64,000 nucleotides of DNA, from positions 11,059,915 to 11,123,914 of the forward strand of contig CM067315.1 of assembly GCA_034231615.1 (NCBI GenBank), given 5' to 3'. The DNA is from Meghimatium bilineatum (Eukaryota > Mollusca > Gastropoda > Stylommatophora > Philomycidae). Below, piece by piece: positions 14,380 through 30,000 of the stretch; position 1 is the stretch's first letter, and each line of letters begins with the position of its first letter. The notes below the pieces were generated by a model, which saw only the letters and a list, made by a program, of their open reading frames with translations, did not search any database and had not been told where the DNA came from. The translations under genes and the position numbers were made by a program.

Positions 14380-17300
14380 AAAAAACTATATTTCTAATGA
14401 TAAACTACCGGTAGATACATTTATGAGATGTGTTGAAAAGATTGAAAAAGAAAATATATTTCTAATGATAAACTACCTGTAGATACATTTATGAGATGTA
14501 TTCAAAAGTTTGAAAAAGGAAATCAAAAAATATATTTCCAGTGATAATCTACCGGTATATACATTTATGAGATGTGTTGAAAAGATTGAAAAAAAAAATA
14601 AAAACTATATTTCTAATGATAAACTACCGGTAGATACATTTATGAGATGTGTTGAAAAGATTGAAAAAGAAAATATATTTCTAATGATAAACTACCTGTA
14701 GATACATTTATGAGATGTATTGAAAAGTTTGAAAAAGGAAATCAAAAAATATGTTTCTAATAATAAACTACTGGTAGAGATACATTTATGAAATGTGTTG
14801 AAAAGTTTCAAAATAAAAAAATATATTTATAATGATAAACTAGATAAATTTATGAGATGTGTTGAAAAGTTTGAAAAAGAAAATAAAAAATATATTTCTA
14901 ATGATAAACTAAATACATTTATGAAATGTGTTTAAAAGTTTGAAATTTAAAAAAAATTTCTTTCTAATGATAAACTGATACATTTATGAAAAGTTTGGAA
15001 AAAAAATTCAAAAAATATATTTCTAGTGATAAACTAGATACATTTATGAAATATGTTGAAAGGATTGAAAAAGAAAATCAAAAAATATATCTCTAATGTG
15101 AAACTATATAAATTTATGAAATGTGTTGAAAAGTTTGAAAAAGAAAATCAAAAAATATATTTCCAGTAATAAACTAGATACATTTATGAAATGTGTTGAA
15201 AAGTTTGAAAATCAAAAAAATATATTTCTAATGATAAACTAGATAAATTTATGAAATGTGTTGAAAAATTTGAAAAAGAAAATCAAAAAATATATTTCTA
15301 ATGTTAAACTAGATACATTTATGACATGTGTTGAAAAGTTTGTAAAAGAAAATGAAAAGATATATTTCCAGTGATAAACTATATACACTTATGAAATGTG
15401 TTGAAAAGTTTGAAAATCAAAAAAATATATTTCTAATGATAAACTAGATACATTTATGAAATGTGTTGAAAAGTTTGGAAAAGAAAATCAAAAAATATAT
15501 TTCTAGTGATAAACTAGATACATTTATGAAATATGTTGAAAGGATTGAAAAAGAAAATCAAAAAATATATTTCTAATGATAAACTACCGGTAGATACATT
15601 TATGAGATGTGTTGAAAAGATTGAAAGAGAAAATAAAAAACTATATTTCCAGTGATAAACTACCGGTAGATACATTTATGAGATGTGTTGAAAAGATTGA
15701 AAAAGAAAATATATTTCTAATGATAAACTACCTGTAGATACATTTATGAGATGTGTTGAAACGTTTGAAAAAGAAAATCAAAAAATATATTTCTAATGTG
15801 AAACTATATAAATTTATGAAATGTGTTTAAAAGTTTGAAAAAGAAAATCAAAAAATATATTTCTAGTGATAAACTAGATACATTTATGAAATGTGTTGAA
15901 AAGTTTGAAAAAGAAAATGAAAAGATATATTTCCAGTGATAATCTACCGGTATATACATTTATGAGATGTGTTGAAAAGATTGAAAAAGAAAATAAAAAA
16001 CTATATTTCTAATGATAAACTACCGGTAGATACATTTATGAGATGTGTTGAAAAGATTGAAAAAGACAATATATTTCTATTGATAAACTACCTGTAGATA
16101 CATTTATGAGATGTGTTGAAAAGTTTGAAAAAGGAAATCAAAAAATATGTTTCTATTAATAAACTACTGGTAGAGATACATTTATGAAATGTGTTGAAAA
16201 GTTTCAAAATAAAAAAATATATTTCTAATGATTAACTAGATACATTTATGAGATGTGTTGAAACGTTTGAAAAAGAAAATCAAAAAATATATTTCTAATG
16301 TGAAACTATATAAATTTATGAAATGTGTTGAAAAGTTTGAAAAAGAAAATCAAAAAATATATTTCTGGTGATAAACTAGATACATTTATGAAATGTGTTG
16401 AAAAGTTTGAAAAAGAAAATGAAAAGATATATTTCCAGTGATAATCTACCGGTATATACATTTATGAGATGTGTTGAAAAGATTGAAAAAGAAAATAAAA
16501 AACTATATTTCTAATGATAAACTACCGGTAGATACATTTATGAGATGTGTTGAAAAGATTGAAAAAGAAAATATATTTCTAATGATAAACTACCTGTAGA
16601 TACATTTATGAGATGTATTCAAAAGTTTGAAAAAGGAAATAAAAAAATATATTTCCAGTGATAATCTACCGGTATATACATTTATGAGATGTGTTGAAAA
16701 GATTGAAAAAAAAAATAAAAACTATATTTCTAATGATAAACTACCGGTAGGTACATTTATGAGATGTGTTGAAAAGATTGAAAAAGAAAATATATTTCTA
16801 ATGATAAACTACCTGTAGATACATTTATGAGATGTATTGAAAAGTTTGAAAAAGGAAATCAAAAAATATGTTTCTAATAATAAACTACTGGTAGAGATAC
16901 ATTTATGAAATGTGTTGAAAAGTTTCAAAATAAAAAAATATATTTATAATGATAAACTAGATAAATTTATGAGATGTGTTGAAAAGTTTGAAAAAGAAAA
17001 TAAAAAATATATTTCTAATGATAAACTAGATACATTTATGAAATGTGTTTAAAAGTTTGAAATTTAAAAAAAATTTATTTCTAATGATAAACTGATACAT
17101 TTATGAAAAGTTTGGAAAAGAAATTCAAAAAATATATTTCTAGTGATAAACTAGATACATTTATGAAATATGTTGAAAGGATTGAAAAAGAAAATCAAAA
17201 AATATATCTCTAATGTGAAACTATATAAATTTATGAAATGTGTTGAAAAGTTTGAAAAAGAAAATCAAAAAATATATTTCTAGTGATAAACTAGATACAT

Positions 17301-19260
17301 TTATGAAATGTGTTGAAAAGTTTGAAAATCAAAAAAATATATTTCTAATGATAAACTAGATAAATTTATGAAATGTGTTGAAAAGTTTGAAAAAGAAAAT
17401 CAAAAAATATATTTCTAATGTTAAACTAGATACATTTATGACATGTGTTGAAAAGTTTGTAAAAGAAAATGAAAAGATATATTTCCAGTGATAAACTATA
17501 TACACTTATGAAATGTGTTGAAAAGTTTGAAAATCAAAAAAATATATTTCTAATGATAAACTAGATACATTTATGAAATGTGTTGAAAAGTTTGGAAAAG
17601 AAAATCAAAAAATATATTTCTAGTGATAAACTAGATACATTTATGAAATATGTTGAAAGGATTGAAAAAGAAAATCAAAAAATATATTTCTAATGATAAA
17701 CTACTGGTAGATACATTTATGAGATGTGTTGAAAAGATTGAAAGAGAAAATAAAAAACTATATTTCCAGTGATAAACTACCGGTAGATACATTTATGAGA
17801 TGTGTTGAAAAGATTGAAAAAGAAAATATATTTCTAATGATAAACTACCTGTAGATACATTTATGAGATGTGTTGAAACGTTTGAAAAAGAAAATCAAAA
17901 AATATATTTCTAATGTGAAACTATATAAATTTATGAAATGTGTTGAAAAGTTTGAAAAAGAAAATCAAAAAATATATTTCTAGTGATAAACTAGATACAT
18001 TTATGAAATGTGTTGAAAAGTTTGAAAAAGAAAATGAAAAGATATATTTCCAGTGATAATCTACCGATATATACATTTATGAGATGTGTTGAAAAGATTG
18101 AAAAATAAAATAAAAAACTATATTTCTAATGATAAACTACCGGTAGATACATTTATGAGATGTGTTGAAAAGATTGAAAAAGAAAATATATTTCTAATGA
18201 TAAACTACCTGTAGATACATTTATATGATGTATTCAAAAGTTTGAAAAAGGAAATCAAAAAATATATTTCCAGTGATAATCTACCGGTATATACATTTAT
18301 GAGATGTGTTGAAAAGATTGAAAAAAAAAATAAAAACTATATTTCTAATGATAAACTACCGGTAGATACATTTATGAGATGTGTTGAAAAGATTGAAAAA
18401 AAAAATATATTTCTAATGATAAACTACCTGTAGATACATTTATGAGATGTATTGAAAAGTTTAAAAAAGGAAATCAAAAAATATGTTTCTAATAATAAAC
18501 TACTGGTAGAGATACATTTATGAAATGTGTTGAAAAGTTTCAAAATAAAAAAATATATTTATAATGATAAACTAGATAAATTTATGAGATGTGTTGAAAA
18601 GTTTGAAATTTTAAAAAAATTTCTTTCTAATGATAAACTGATACATTTATGAAAAGTTTGGAAAAGAAATTCAAAAAATATATTTCTAGTGATAAACTAG
18701 ATACATTTATGAAATATGTTGAAAGGATTGAAAAAGAAAATCAAAAAATATATCTCTAATGTGAAACTATATAAATTTATGAAATGTGTTGAAAAGTTTG
18801 AAAAAGAAAATCAAAAAATATATTTCTAGTGATAAACTAGATACATTTATGAAATGTGTTGAAAAGTTTGAAAATCAAAAAAATATATTTCTAATGATAA
18901 ACTAGATAAATTTATGAAATGTGTTGAAAAGTTTGAAAAAGAAAATCAAAAAATATATTTCTAATGTTAAACTAGATACATTTATGACATGTGTTGAAAA
19001 GTTTGTAAAAGAAAATGAAAAGATATATTTCCAGTGATAAACTATATACACTTATGAAATGTGTTGAAAAGTTTGAAAATCAAAAAAATATATTTCTAAT
19101 GATAAACTAGATACATTTATGAAATGTGTTGAAAAGTTTGGAAAAGAAAATCAAAAAATATATTTCTAGTGATAAACTAGATACATTTATGAAATATGTT
19201 GAAAGGATTGAAAAAGAAAATCAAAAAATATATTTCTAATGATAAACTACCGGTAGATAC
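14380..19260. repeat. Higher-order repeat, three copies (2117 and 1615 bp steps)
   Basis: A characteristic unit run recurs at 14510, 16627 and 18242: a 63-codon open frame beginning MKKEIKKYISSDN, preceded by a TTCAAAAG variant. The first step is 2117 bp and the second 1615 bp, so the middle copy and the outer ones differ by several units. The order of flanking variants is preserved, which shows segmental duplication of multi-unit blocks and not independent mutation. Edges are approximate. Confidence 0.75.
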
Positions 19261-20409
19261 ATTTATGAGATGTGTTGAAAAGATTGAAAGAGAAAATAAA
19301 AAACGATATTTCCAGTGATAAACTACCGGTAGATACATTTATGAGATGTGTTGAAAAGTTTGAAAATAAAAAAATATATTTCTAGTGATTAACTATATAC
19401 ATTTATGAAATGTGTTGAAAAGTTTGAAAATGAAAAAAATAAATTTCTAATGATAAACTAGATACATTTATGAAATGTGTTGAAAAGTTTGAAATTTAAA
19501 AAAAATGTATTTCTAATGATAAACTGATACATTTATGAAATGTGTTGAAAAGTTTGAAACAGAAAATGAAAAAAGATATTTCTAATGATAAACTACCGGT
19601 AGATACATTTATGAGATGTGTTGAAAAGTTTGAAAAAGAAAATAAAAAACGATATTTCTAATGATAAACTACCGGTAGATACATTTATGAGATGTGTTGA
19701 AAAGTTTGAAAATCAAAAAAATATATTTCTAATGATAAACTAGATACATTTATGAAATGTGTTGAAAAGTTTGGAAAAGAAAATCAAAAAATATATTTCT
19801 AGTGATAAACTAGATACATTTATGAAATATGTTGAAAGAATTGAAAAAGAAAATCAAAAAATATATTTCTAATGTGAAACTATATAAATTTATGAAATGT
19901 GTTGAAAAGTTTGAAAAAGAAAATGAAAAGATATATTTCCAGTGATAATCTACCGGTATATACATTTATGAGATGTGTTGAAAAGATTGAAAAAGAAAAT
20001 ATATTTCTATTGATAAACTACCTGTAGATACATTTATGAGATGTGTTGAAAAGTTTGAAAAAGGAAATCAAAAAATATGTTTCTAATAATAAACTACTGG
20101 TAGAGATACATTTATGAAATGTGTTGAAAAGTTTCAAAATAAAAAAATATATTTCTAATGATTAACTAGATACATTTATGAGATGTGTTGAAACGTTTGA
20201 AAAAGAAAATCAAAAAATATATTTCTAATGTGAAACTATATAAATTTATGAAATGTGTTGAAAAGTTTGAAAAAGAAAATCAAAAAATATATTTCTAGTG
20301 ATAAACTAGATACATTTATGAAATGTGTTGAAAAGTTTGAAAAAGAAAATGAAAAGATATATTTCCAGTGATAATCTACCGGTATATACATTTATGAGAT
20401 GTGTTGAAA

Positions 20410-23400
20410 AGATTGAAATAGAAAATAAAAAACTATATTTCTAATGATAAACTACCGGTAGATACATTTATGAGATGTGTTGAAAAGATTGAAAAAGAAA
20501 ATATATTTCTAATGATAAACTACCTGTAGATACATTTATGAGATGTATTGAAAAGTTTGAAAAAGGAAATCAAAAAATATGTTTCTAATAATAAACTACT
20601 GGTAGAGATACATTTATGAAATGTGTTGAAAAGTTTCAAAATAAAAAAATATATTTATAATGATAAACTAGATAAATTTATGAGATGTGTTGAAAAATTT
20701 GAAAAAGAAAATAAAAAATATATTTCTAATGATAAACTAGATACATTTATGAAATGTATTGAAAAGTTTGGAAAAGAAATTCAAAAAATATATTTCTAGT
20801 GATAAACTAGATACATTTATGAAATATGTTGAAAGGATTGAAAAAGAAAATCAAAAAATATATCTCTAATGTGAAACTATATAAATTTATGAAATGTGTT
20901 GAAAAGTTTGAAAAAGAAAATCAAAAAATATATTTCTAGTGATAAACTAGATACATTTATGAAATGTGTTGAAAAGTTTGAAAATCAAAAAAATATATTT
21001 CTAATGATAAACTAGATAAATTTATGAAATGTGTTGAAAAGTTTGAAAAAGAAAATCAAAAAATATATTTCTAATGTTAAACTAGATACATTTATGAGAT
21101 GTGTTGAAAAGTTTGTAAAAGAAAATGAAAAGATATATTTCCAGTGATAAACTATATACACTTATGAAATGTGTTGAAAAGTTTGAAAATCAAAAAAATA
21201 TATTTCTAATGATAAACTAGATACATTTATGAAATGTGTTGAAAAGTTTGGAAAAGAAAATCAAAAAATATATTTCTAGTGATAAACTAGATACATTTAT
21301 GAAATATGTTGAAAGGATTGAAAAAGAAAATCAAAAAATATATTTCTAATGATAAACTAGATAAATTTATGAAATGTGTTGAAAAGTTTGAAAAAGAAAA
21401 TCAAAAAATATATTTCTAATGTTAAACTAGATACATTTATGACATGTGTTGAAAAGTTTGTAAAAGAAAATGAAAAGATATATTTCCAGTGATAAACTAT
21501 ATACACTTAGTAAAAGGGGGTTGAAAAGTTTGAAAATCAAAAAAATATATTTCTAATAATAAACTAGATACATTTATGAAGTGTGTTGAAAAGTTTGGAA
21601 AAGAAAATCAAAAAATATATTTCTAGTGATAAACTAGATACATTTATGAAATATGTTGAAAAGTTTGAACACGAAAATAAAAAATATATATTTCTAATGA
21701 TAAACTATATACATTTATGAAATGTGTTGAAAAGTTTGAAAAAGAAAATGAAAATATATATTTCTAGTGATAATCTACCGGTAGTTACATTTATGAGATG
21801 TGTTGAAAAGATTGAAAAAAAAAATAAACAAACTATATTTCTAATGATAAACTACTGGTAGATAAATTTATGAAATGTGTTGAAAAGTTTGAAAAAGAAA
21901 ATAAAAATATATATTTCTAATGATAAACTAGATACATTTATGAAATGTGTTGAAAAGTTTCAAAATAAAAAAATATATTTATAATGATAAACTAGATACA
22001 TTTATGAAATGTGTTGAAAAGTTTGAAAATGAAAAAAATATATTTCTAGTGATAAACTAGATAAATTTATGAGATGTGTTGAAAAAGTTTGTAAAAGAAA
22101 ATGAAAAGATATATTTCTAGTGATAATCTACCAGTAGATACATTTATGAGATGTGTTGAAAAGATTGAAAAAGAAAATAAAAAAATATATTTCTAATGAT
22201 AAACTACTGGTAGATACATTTATGAGATGTGTTGAAAAGATTGAAAAAGAAAATATATTTCTAATGATAAACTACCTGTAGATACATTTATGAGATGTGT
22301 TGAAAAGTTTGAAAAAGGAAATCAAAAAATATGTTTCTAATAATAAACTACTGGTAGAGATACATTTATGAAATGTGTTGAAAAGTTTCAAAATAAAAAA
22401 ATATATTTCTAATGATTAACTAGATACATTTATGAGATGTGTTGAAACTTTTGAAAAAGAAAATCAAAAAATATATTTCTAGTGATACTCTACCGGTAGA
22501 TACATTTATGAGATGTGTTAAAAAGCTTGAAAAATAAAATAAAAAATATATTTCTAATGATAAACTACCGGTAGATATATTTTTGAGATGTGTTGAACAG
22601 TTTGTAAATAAAAAAATATATTTCTAATGATAAACTAGATACATTTATGAGATGTGTTGAAAAGTTTGAAAAAGAAAATTAAAAATATATTTCTAATAAT
22701 AAACAAGATACATTTATGAAATGTGTTGAAAAGTTTGGAAAAGAAAATTTAAAAAATTTTTCTAGTGATAAACTAGATACATTTATGAAATATGTTGAAA
22801 GGTTTGAAAAAGAAAATCAAAAAATATATTTATAATGTTAAACTAGATACATTTATGAAATGTGTTGAAAAGTTTGAAAATGAATAAAATATATTTCTAG
22901 TGATAAACTAGAAACATTTATGAAATATGATGAAAAGTTTGAACAAGAAAATAAATTTTTTTAAAATTTCTAATGATAAACTATATACGTTTATGAAATG
23001 TGTTTAAAAGTTTGAAATTTAAAAAAAATTTAGTTCTAATGATAAACTGATACATTTATGAAATGTGTTGAAAAGTTTGGAAAAGAAATTCAAAAAATAT
23101 ATTTCTAGTGATAAACTAGATACATTTATGAAATATGTTGAAAAGTTTGAACAAGAAAATAAAAAATATATATTTCTAATGATAAACTATATACATTTAT
23201 GAAATGTGTTGAAAAGTTTGAAAAAGAAAATGAAAAGATAAATTTCTAGTGATAATCTACCGGTAGTTACATTTATGAGATGTGTTGAAAAGATTGAAAA
23301 AAAAAATTAAAAAACTATATTTCTAATGATAAACTACTGGTAGATACATTTATGAGATGTGTTGAAAAGTTTGAAAAAGAAAATAAAAATATATATTTCT

Positions 23401-26400
23401 AATGATAAACTAGATACATTTATGAAATGTGTTGAAAAGTTTGAAAAAGAAAATGAAAAGATATATTTCTAGTGATAATCTACCGGTAGTTACATTTATG
23501 AGATGTGTTGAAAAGATTGAAATAGAAAATAAAAAACTATATTTCTAATGATAAACTACCGGTAGATACATTTATGAGATGTGTTGAAAAGATTGAAAAA
23601 GAAAATATATTTCTAATGATAAACTACCTGTAGATACATTTATGAGATGTATTGAAAAGTTTGAAAAAGGAAATCAAAAAATATGTTTCTAATAATAAAC
23701 TACTGGTAGAGATACATTTATGAAATGTGTTGAAAAGTTTCAAAATAAAAAAATATATTTATAATGATAAACTAGATAAATTTATGAGATGTGTTGAAAA
23801 ATTTGAAAAAGAAAATAAAAAATATATTTCTAATGATAAATTAGATACATTTATGAAATGTATTGAAAAGTTTGGAAAAGAAATTCAAAAAATATATTTC
23901 TAGTGATAAACTAGATACATTTATGAAATATGTTGAAAGGATTGAAAAAGAAAATCAAAAAATATATCTCTAATGTGAAACTATATAAATTTATGAAATG
24001 TGTTGAAAAGTTTGAAAAAGAAAATCAAAAAATATATTTCTAGTGATAAACTAGATACATTTATGAAATGTGTTGAAAAGTTTGAAAATCAAAAAAATAT
24101 ATTTCTAATGATAAACTAGATAAATTTATGAAATGTGTTATTAAGTTTGAAAAAGAAAATCAAAAAATATATTTCTAATGTTAAACTAGATACATTTATG
24201 AGATGTGTTGAAAAGTTTGTAAAAGAAAATGAAAAGATATATTTCCAGTGATAAACTATATACACTTATGAAATGTGTTGAAAAGTTTGAAAATCAAAAA
24301 AATATATTTCTAATGATAAACTAGATACATTTATGAAATGTGTTGAAAAGTTTGGAAAAGAAAATCAAAAAATATATTTCTAGTGATAAACTAGATACAT
24401 TTATGAAATATGTTGAAAGGATTGAAAAAGAAAATCAAAAAATATATTTCTAATGATAAACTAGATAAATTTATGAAATGTGTTGAAAAGTTTGAAAAAG
24501 AAAATCAAAAAATATATTTCTAATGTTAAACTAGATACATTTATGACATGTGTTGAAAAGTTTGTAAAAGAAAATGAAAAGATATATTTCCAGTGATAAA
24601 CTATATACACTTAGTAAAAGGGGGTTGAAAAGTTTGAAAATCAAAAAAATATATTTCTAATAATAAACTAGATACATTTATGAAGTGTGTTGAAAAGTTT
24701 GGAAAAGAAAATCAAAAAATATATTTCTAGTGATAAACTAGATACATTTATGAAATATGTTGAAAAGTTTGAACACGAAAATAAAAAATATATATTTCTA
24801 ATGATAAACTATATACATTTATGAAATGTGTTGAAAAGTTTGAAAAAGAAAATGAAAATATATATTTCTAGTGATAATCTACCGGTAGTTACATTTATGA
24901 GATGTGTTGAAAAGATTGAAAAAAAAAATAAACAAACTATATTTCTAATGATAAACTACTGGTAGATAAATTTATGAAATGTGTTGAAAAGTTTGAAAAA
25001 GAAAATAAAAATATATATTTCTAATGATAAACTAGATACATTTATGAAATGTGTTGAAAAGTTTCAAAATAAAAAAATATATTTATAATGATAAACTAGA
25101 TACATTTATGAAATGTGTTGAAAAGTTTGAAAATGAAAAAAATATATTTCTAGTGATAAACTAGATAAATTTATGAGATGTGTTGAAAAAGTTTGTAAAA
25201 GAAAATGAAAAGATATATTTCTAGTGATAATCTACCAGTAGATACATTTATGAGATGTGTTGAAAAGATTGAAAAAGAAAATAAAAAAATATATTTCTAA
25301 TGATAAACTACTGGTAGATACATTTATGAGATGTGTTGAAAAGATTGAAAAAGAAAATATATTTCTAATGATAAACTACCTGTAGATACATTTATGAGAT
25401 GTGTTGAAAAGTTTGAAAAAGGAAATCAAAAAATATGTTTCTAATAATAAACTACTGGTAGAGATACATTTATGAAATGTGTTGAAAAGTTTCAAAATAA
25501 AAAAATATATTTCTAATGATTAACTAGATACATTTATGAGATGTGTTGAAACTTTTGAAAAAGAAAATCAAAAAATATATTTCTAGTGATACTCTACCGG
25601 TAGATACATTTATGAGATGTGTTAAAAAGCTTGAAAAATAAAATAAAAAATATATTTCTAATGATAAACTACCGGTAGATATATTTTTGAGATGTGTTGA
25701 ACAGTTTGTAAATAAAAAAATATATTTCTAATGATAAACTAGATACATTTATGAGATGTGTTGAAAAGTTTGAAAAAGAAAATTAAAAATATATTTCTAA
25801 TAATAAACAAGATACATTTATGAAATGTGTTGAAAAGTTTGGAAAAGAAAATTTAAAAAAATTTTCTAGTGATAAACTAGATACATTTATGAAATATGTT
25901 GAAAGGTTTGAAAAAGAAAATCAAAAAATATATTTATAATGTTAAACTAGATACATTTATGAAATGTGTTGAAAAGTTTGAAAATGAATAAAATATATTT
26001 CTAGTGATAAACTAGAAACATTTATGAAATATGATGAAAAGTTTGAACAAGAAAATAAATTTTTTTAAAATTTCTAATGATAAACTATATACGTTTATGA
26101 AATGTGTTTAAAAGTTTGAAATTTAAAAAAAATTTAGTTCTAATGATAAACTGATACATTTATGAAATGTGTTGAAAAGTTTGGAAAAGAAATTCAAAAA
26201 ATATATTTCTAGTGATAAACTAGATACATTTATGAAATATGTTGAAAAGTTTGAACAAGAAAATAAAAAATATATATTTCTAATGATAAACTATATACAT
26301 TTATGAAATGTGTTGAAAAGTTTGAAAAAGAAAATGAAAAGATATATTTCTAGTGATAATCTACCGGTAGTTACATTTATGAGATGTGTTGAAAAGATTG

Positions 26401-26615
26401 AAAAAAAAAATTAAAAAACTATATTTCTAATGATAAACTACTGGTAGATACATTTATGAGATGTGTTGAAAAGTTTGAAAAAGAAAATAAAAATATATAT
26501 TTCTAATGATAAACTAGATACATTTATGAAATGTGTTGAAAAGTTTGAAAAAGAAAATGAAAAGATATATTTCTAGTGATAATCTACCGGTAGTTACATT
26601 TATGAGATGTGTTGA
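20410..26615. repeat. Higher-order tandem duplication, 3104-bp period
   Basis: Two adjacent, almost identical 3.1-kb blocks. The unusual CTTAGTAAAAGGGGGTTG sequence occurs at about 21507 and 24611, an exact 3104-bp shift. The AAAATTTAAAAAA unit at about 22745 recurs at 25849, and the GATTGAAATAGAAAAT variant near 20413 recurs at 23517. The blocks diverge near 23515 and 26619, so the duplication is tandem. An older GGGGG-bearing relative is at 10101-10120 in block I. Confidence 0.85.
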
Positions 26616-27059
26616 AAAGATTGGAAAAAAAAATAAACAAACTATATTTCTAATGATAAACTACTGGTAGATAAATTTATGAAATGTGTTGAAAAGTTTG
26701 AAAAAGAAAATAAAAATATATATTTCTAATGATAAACTAGATACATTTATGAGATGTGTTGAAAAGATTGAAAAAAAAAATTAAAAAACTATATTTCTAA
26801 TGATAAACTACTGGTAGATACATTTATGACATGTGTTGAAAAGTTTGAACAAGAAAATAATAAAAACATATTTCTAATGATAAACTAGATACATTTATGA
26901 AATATGTTGAAAGGTTTGAAAAAGAAAATCAAAAAATATATTTATAATGTTAAACTAGATACATTTATGAAATGTGTTGAAAAGTTTGAAAATGAATAAA
27001 ATATATTTCTAGTGATAAACTAGAAACATTTATGAAATATGATGAAAAGTTTGAACAAG

Positions 27060-30000
27060 AAAATAAATTTTTTTAAAATTTCTAATGATAAACTATATAC
27101 GTTTATGAAATGTGTTGAAAAATTTGAAAAAGAAAATGAAAATATATATTTCTAGTGATAATTTACCAGTAGATACATTTATGAAATTTGTTGAAAAGTT
27201 TCAAAATCAAAGAAATATTTTTCTAATGATAAATTAGATACATTTATGAAATTTGTTCAAAAGTTTGAAAAAGAAAATGAAAAGATATATTTCCAGTGAT
27301 AATCTACCGGTATATACATTTATGAGATGTGTTGAAAAGATTGAAAAAGAAAATAAACAACTATATTTCTAATGATAGACTACCGGTAGATACATTTATG
27401 AGATGTGTTGAAAAGTTTGAAAATAAAAAAAAATTTCTAGTGATAAACTAGATACATTTATGAAATATGTTGAAAGGTTTGAAAAAGAAAATCAAAAAAT
27501 ATATTTATAATGTTAAACTAGATACATTTATGAAATGTGTTGAAAAGTTTGAAAATGAAAAATATATATTTCTAGTGATAAACTAGATAAATTTATGAGA
27601 TGTGTTGAAAAAGTTTGTAAAAGAAAATGAAAAGATATATTTCTAGTGTTAATCTACCGGTAGATACATTTATGAGATGTGTTGAAAAGATTGAAAAAGA
27701 AAATAAAAAAATATATTTCTAATGATAAACTACCGGTAGATACATTTATGAGATGTGTTGAAAAGTTTGAAAATCAAAAAAATATATTTCTAATGTTAAA
27801 CTAGATACATTTATGAAATGTGTTGAAAAGTTTGAAAAAGAAAATGAAAAGATATATTTCCAGTGATAATCTACCGGTATATACATTTATGAGATGTGTT
27901 GAAAAGATTGAAAAAGAAAATATATTTCTAATGATAAACTACCTGCAGATACATTTATGAGATGTGTTGAAAAGTTTGAAATAGGAAATAAAAAAATATG
28001 TTTCTAATAATAAACTACTGGTAGAGATACATTTATGAAATGTGTTGAAAAGTTTCAAAATAAAAAAATATATTTCTAATGATTAACTAGATACATTTAT
28101 GAGATGTTTTGAAACTTTTGAAAAAGAAAATTAAAAAATATATTTCTAGTGATACTCTATCGGTAGATACATTTATGAGATGTGTTGTACAGTTTGAAAA
28201 TCAAAAAAATATATTTCTAATGATAAACTAGATAAATTTATGAGATGTGTTGAAAAATTTGAAAAAGAAAATGAAAATATATATTTCTAGTGATAATTTA
28301 CCAGTAGATACATTTATGAAATTTGTTGAAAAGTTTCAAAATCAAAGAAATATTTTTCTAATGATAAATTAGATACATTTATGAAATTTGTTCAAAAGTT
28401 TGAAAAAGAAAATGAAAATATATATTTCCAGTGATAATCTACCGGTATATACATTTATGAGATGTGTTGAAAAGATTGAAAAAGAAAATAAAAAACTATA
28501 TTTCTAATGATAGACTACCGGTAGATACATTTATGAGATGTGTTGAAAAGTTTGAAAATAAAAAAAATTTTCTAGTGATAAACTAGATACATTTATGAAA
28601 TATGTTGAAAGGTTTGAAAAAGAAAATCAAAAAATATATTTATAATGTTAAACTAGATACATTTATGAAATGTGTTGAAAAGTTTGAAAATGAAAAAAAT
28701 ATATTTCTAGTGATACACTAGATACATTTATGAAATGTGTTGAAAAGTTTGAAAGTCAAAAAAATATATTTCTAATGATAAACTAGATACATTTATGAAA
28801 TGTGTTGAAAAGTTTGAAAATGAAAAATATATATTTCTAGTGATAAACTAGATAAATTTATGAGATGTGTTGAAAAAGTTTGTAAAAGAAAATGAAAAGA
28901 TATATTTCTAGTGTTAATCTTCCGGTAGATACATTTATGAGATGTGTTGAAAAGATTGAAAAAGAAAATAAAAAAATATATTTCTAATGATAAACTACCG
29001 GTAGATACATTTATGAGATGTGTTGAAAAGTTTGAAAATCAAAAAAATATATTTCTAATGTTAAACTAGATACATTTATGAAATGTGTTGAAAAGTTTGA
29101 AAAAGAAAATGAAAAGATATATTTCCAGTGATAATCTACCGGTATATACATTTATGAGATGTGTTGAAAAGATTGAAAAAGAAAATATATTTCTAATGAT
29201 AAACTACCTGCAGATACATTTATGAGATGTGTTGAAAAGTTTGAAATAGGAAATAAAAAAATATGTTTCTAATAATAAACTACTGGTAGAGATACATTTA
29301 TGAAATGTGTTGAAAAGTTTCAAAATAAAAAAATATATTTCTAATGATTAACTAGATACATTTATGAGATGTTTTGAAACTTTTGAAAAAGAAAATTAAA
29401 AAATATATTTCTAGTGATACTCTATCGGTAGATACATTTATGAGATGTGTTGTACAGTTTGAAAATCAAAAAAATATATTTCTAATGATAAACTAGATAA
29501 ATTTATGAGATGTGTTGAAAAGTTTGAAAAAGAAAATAAAAAATATATTTCTAATGATAAACTAGATACATTTATGAAATGTGTTTAAAAGTTTGAAATT
29601 TTAAAAAAATTTAATTCTAATGATAAACTGATACATTTATGAAATGTGTTGAAAAGTTTGGAAAAGAAATTCAAAAAATATATTTCTAGTGATAAACTAG
29701 ATACATTTATGAAATATGTTGAAAAGTTTGAACAAGAAAATAAAAAATATATATTTCTAATGATAAACTATATACATTTATGAAATGTGTTGAAAAGTTT
29801 GAAAAAGAAAATGAAAAGATATATTTCTAGTGATAATCTACCGGTAGTTACATTTATGAGATGTGTTGAAAAGATTGAAAAAAAAAATTAAAAAACTATA
29901 TTTCTAATGATAAACTACTGGTAGATACATTTATGAGATGTGTTGAAAAGTTTGAAAAAGAAAATAAAAATATATATTTCTAATGATAAACTAGATACAT

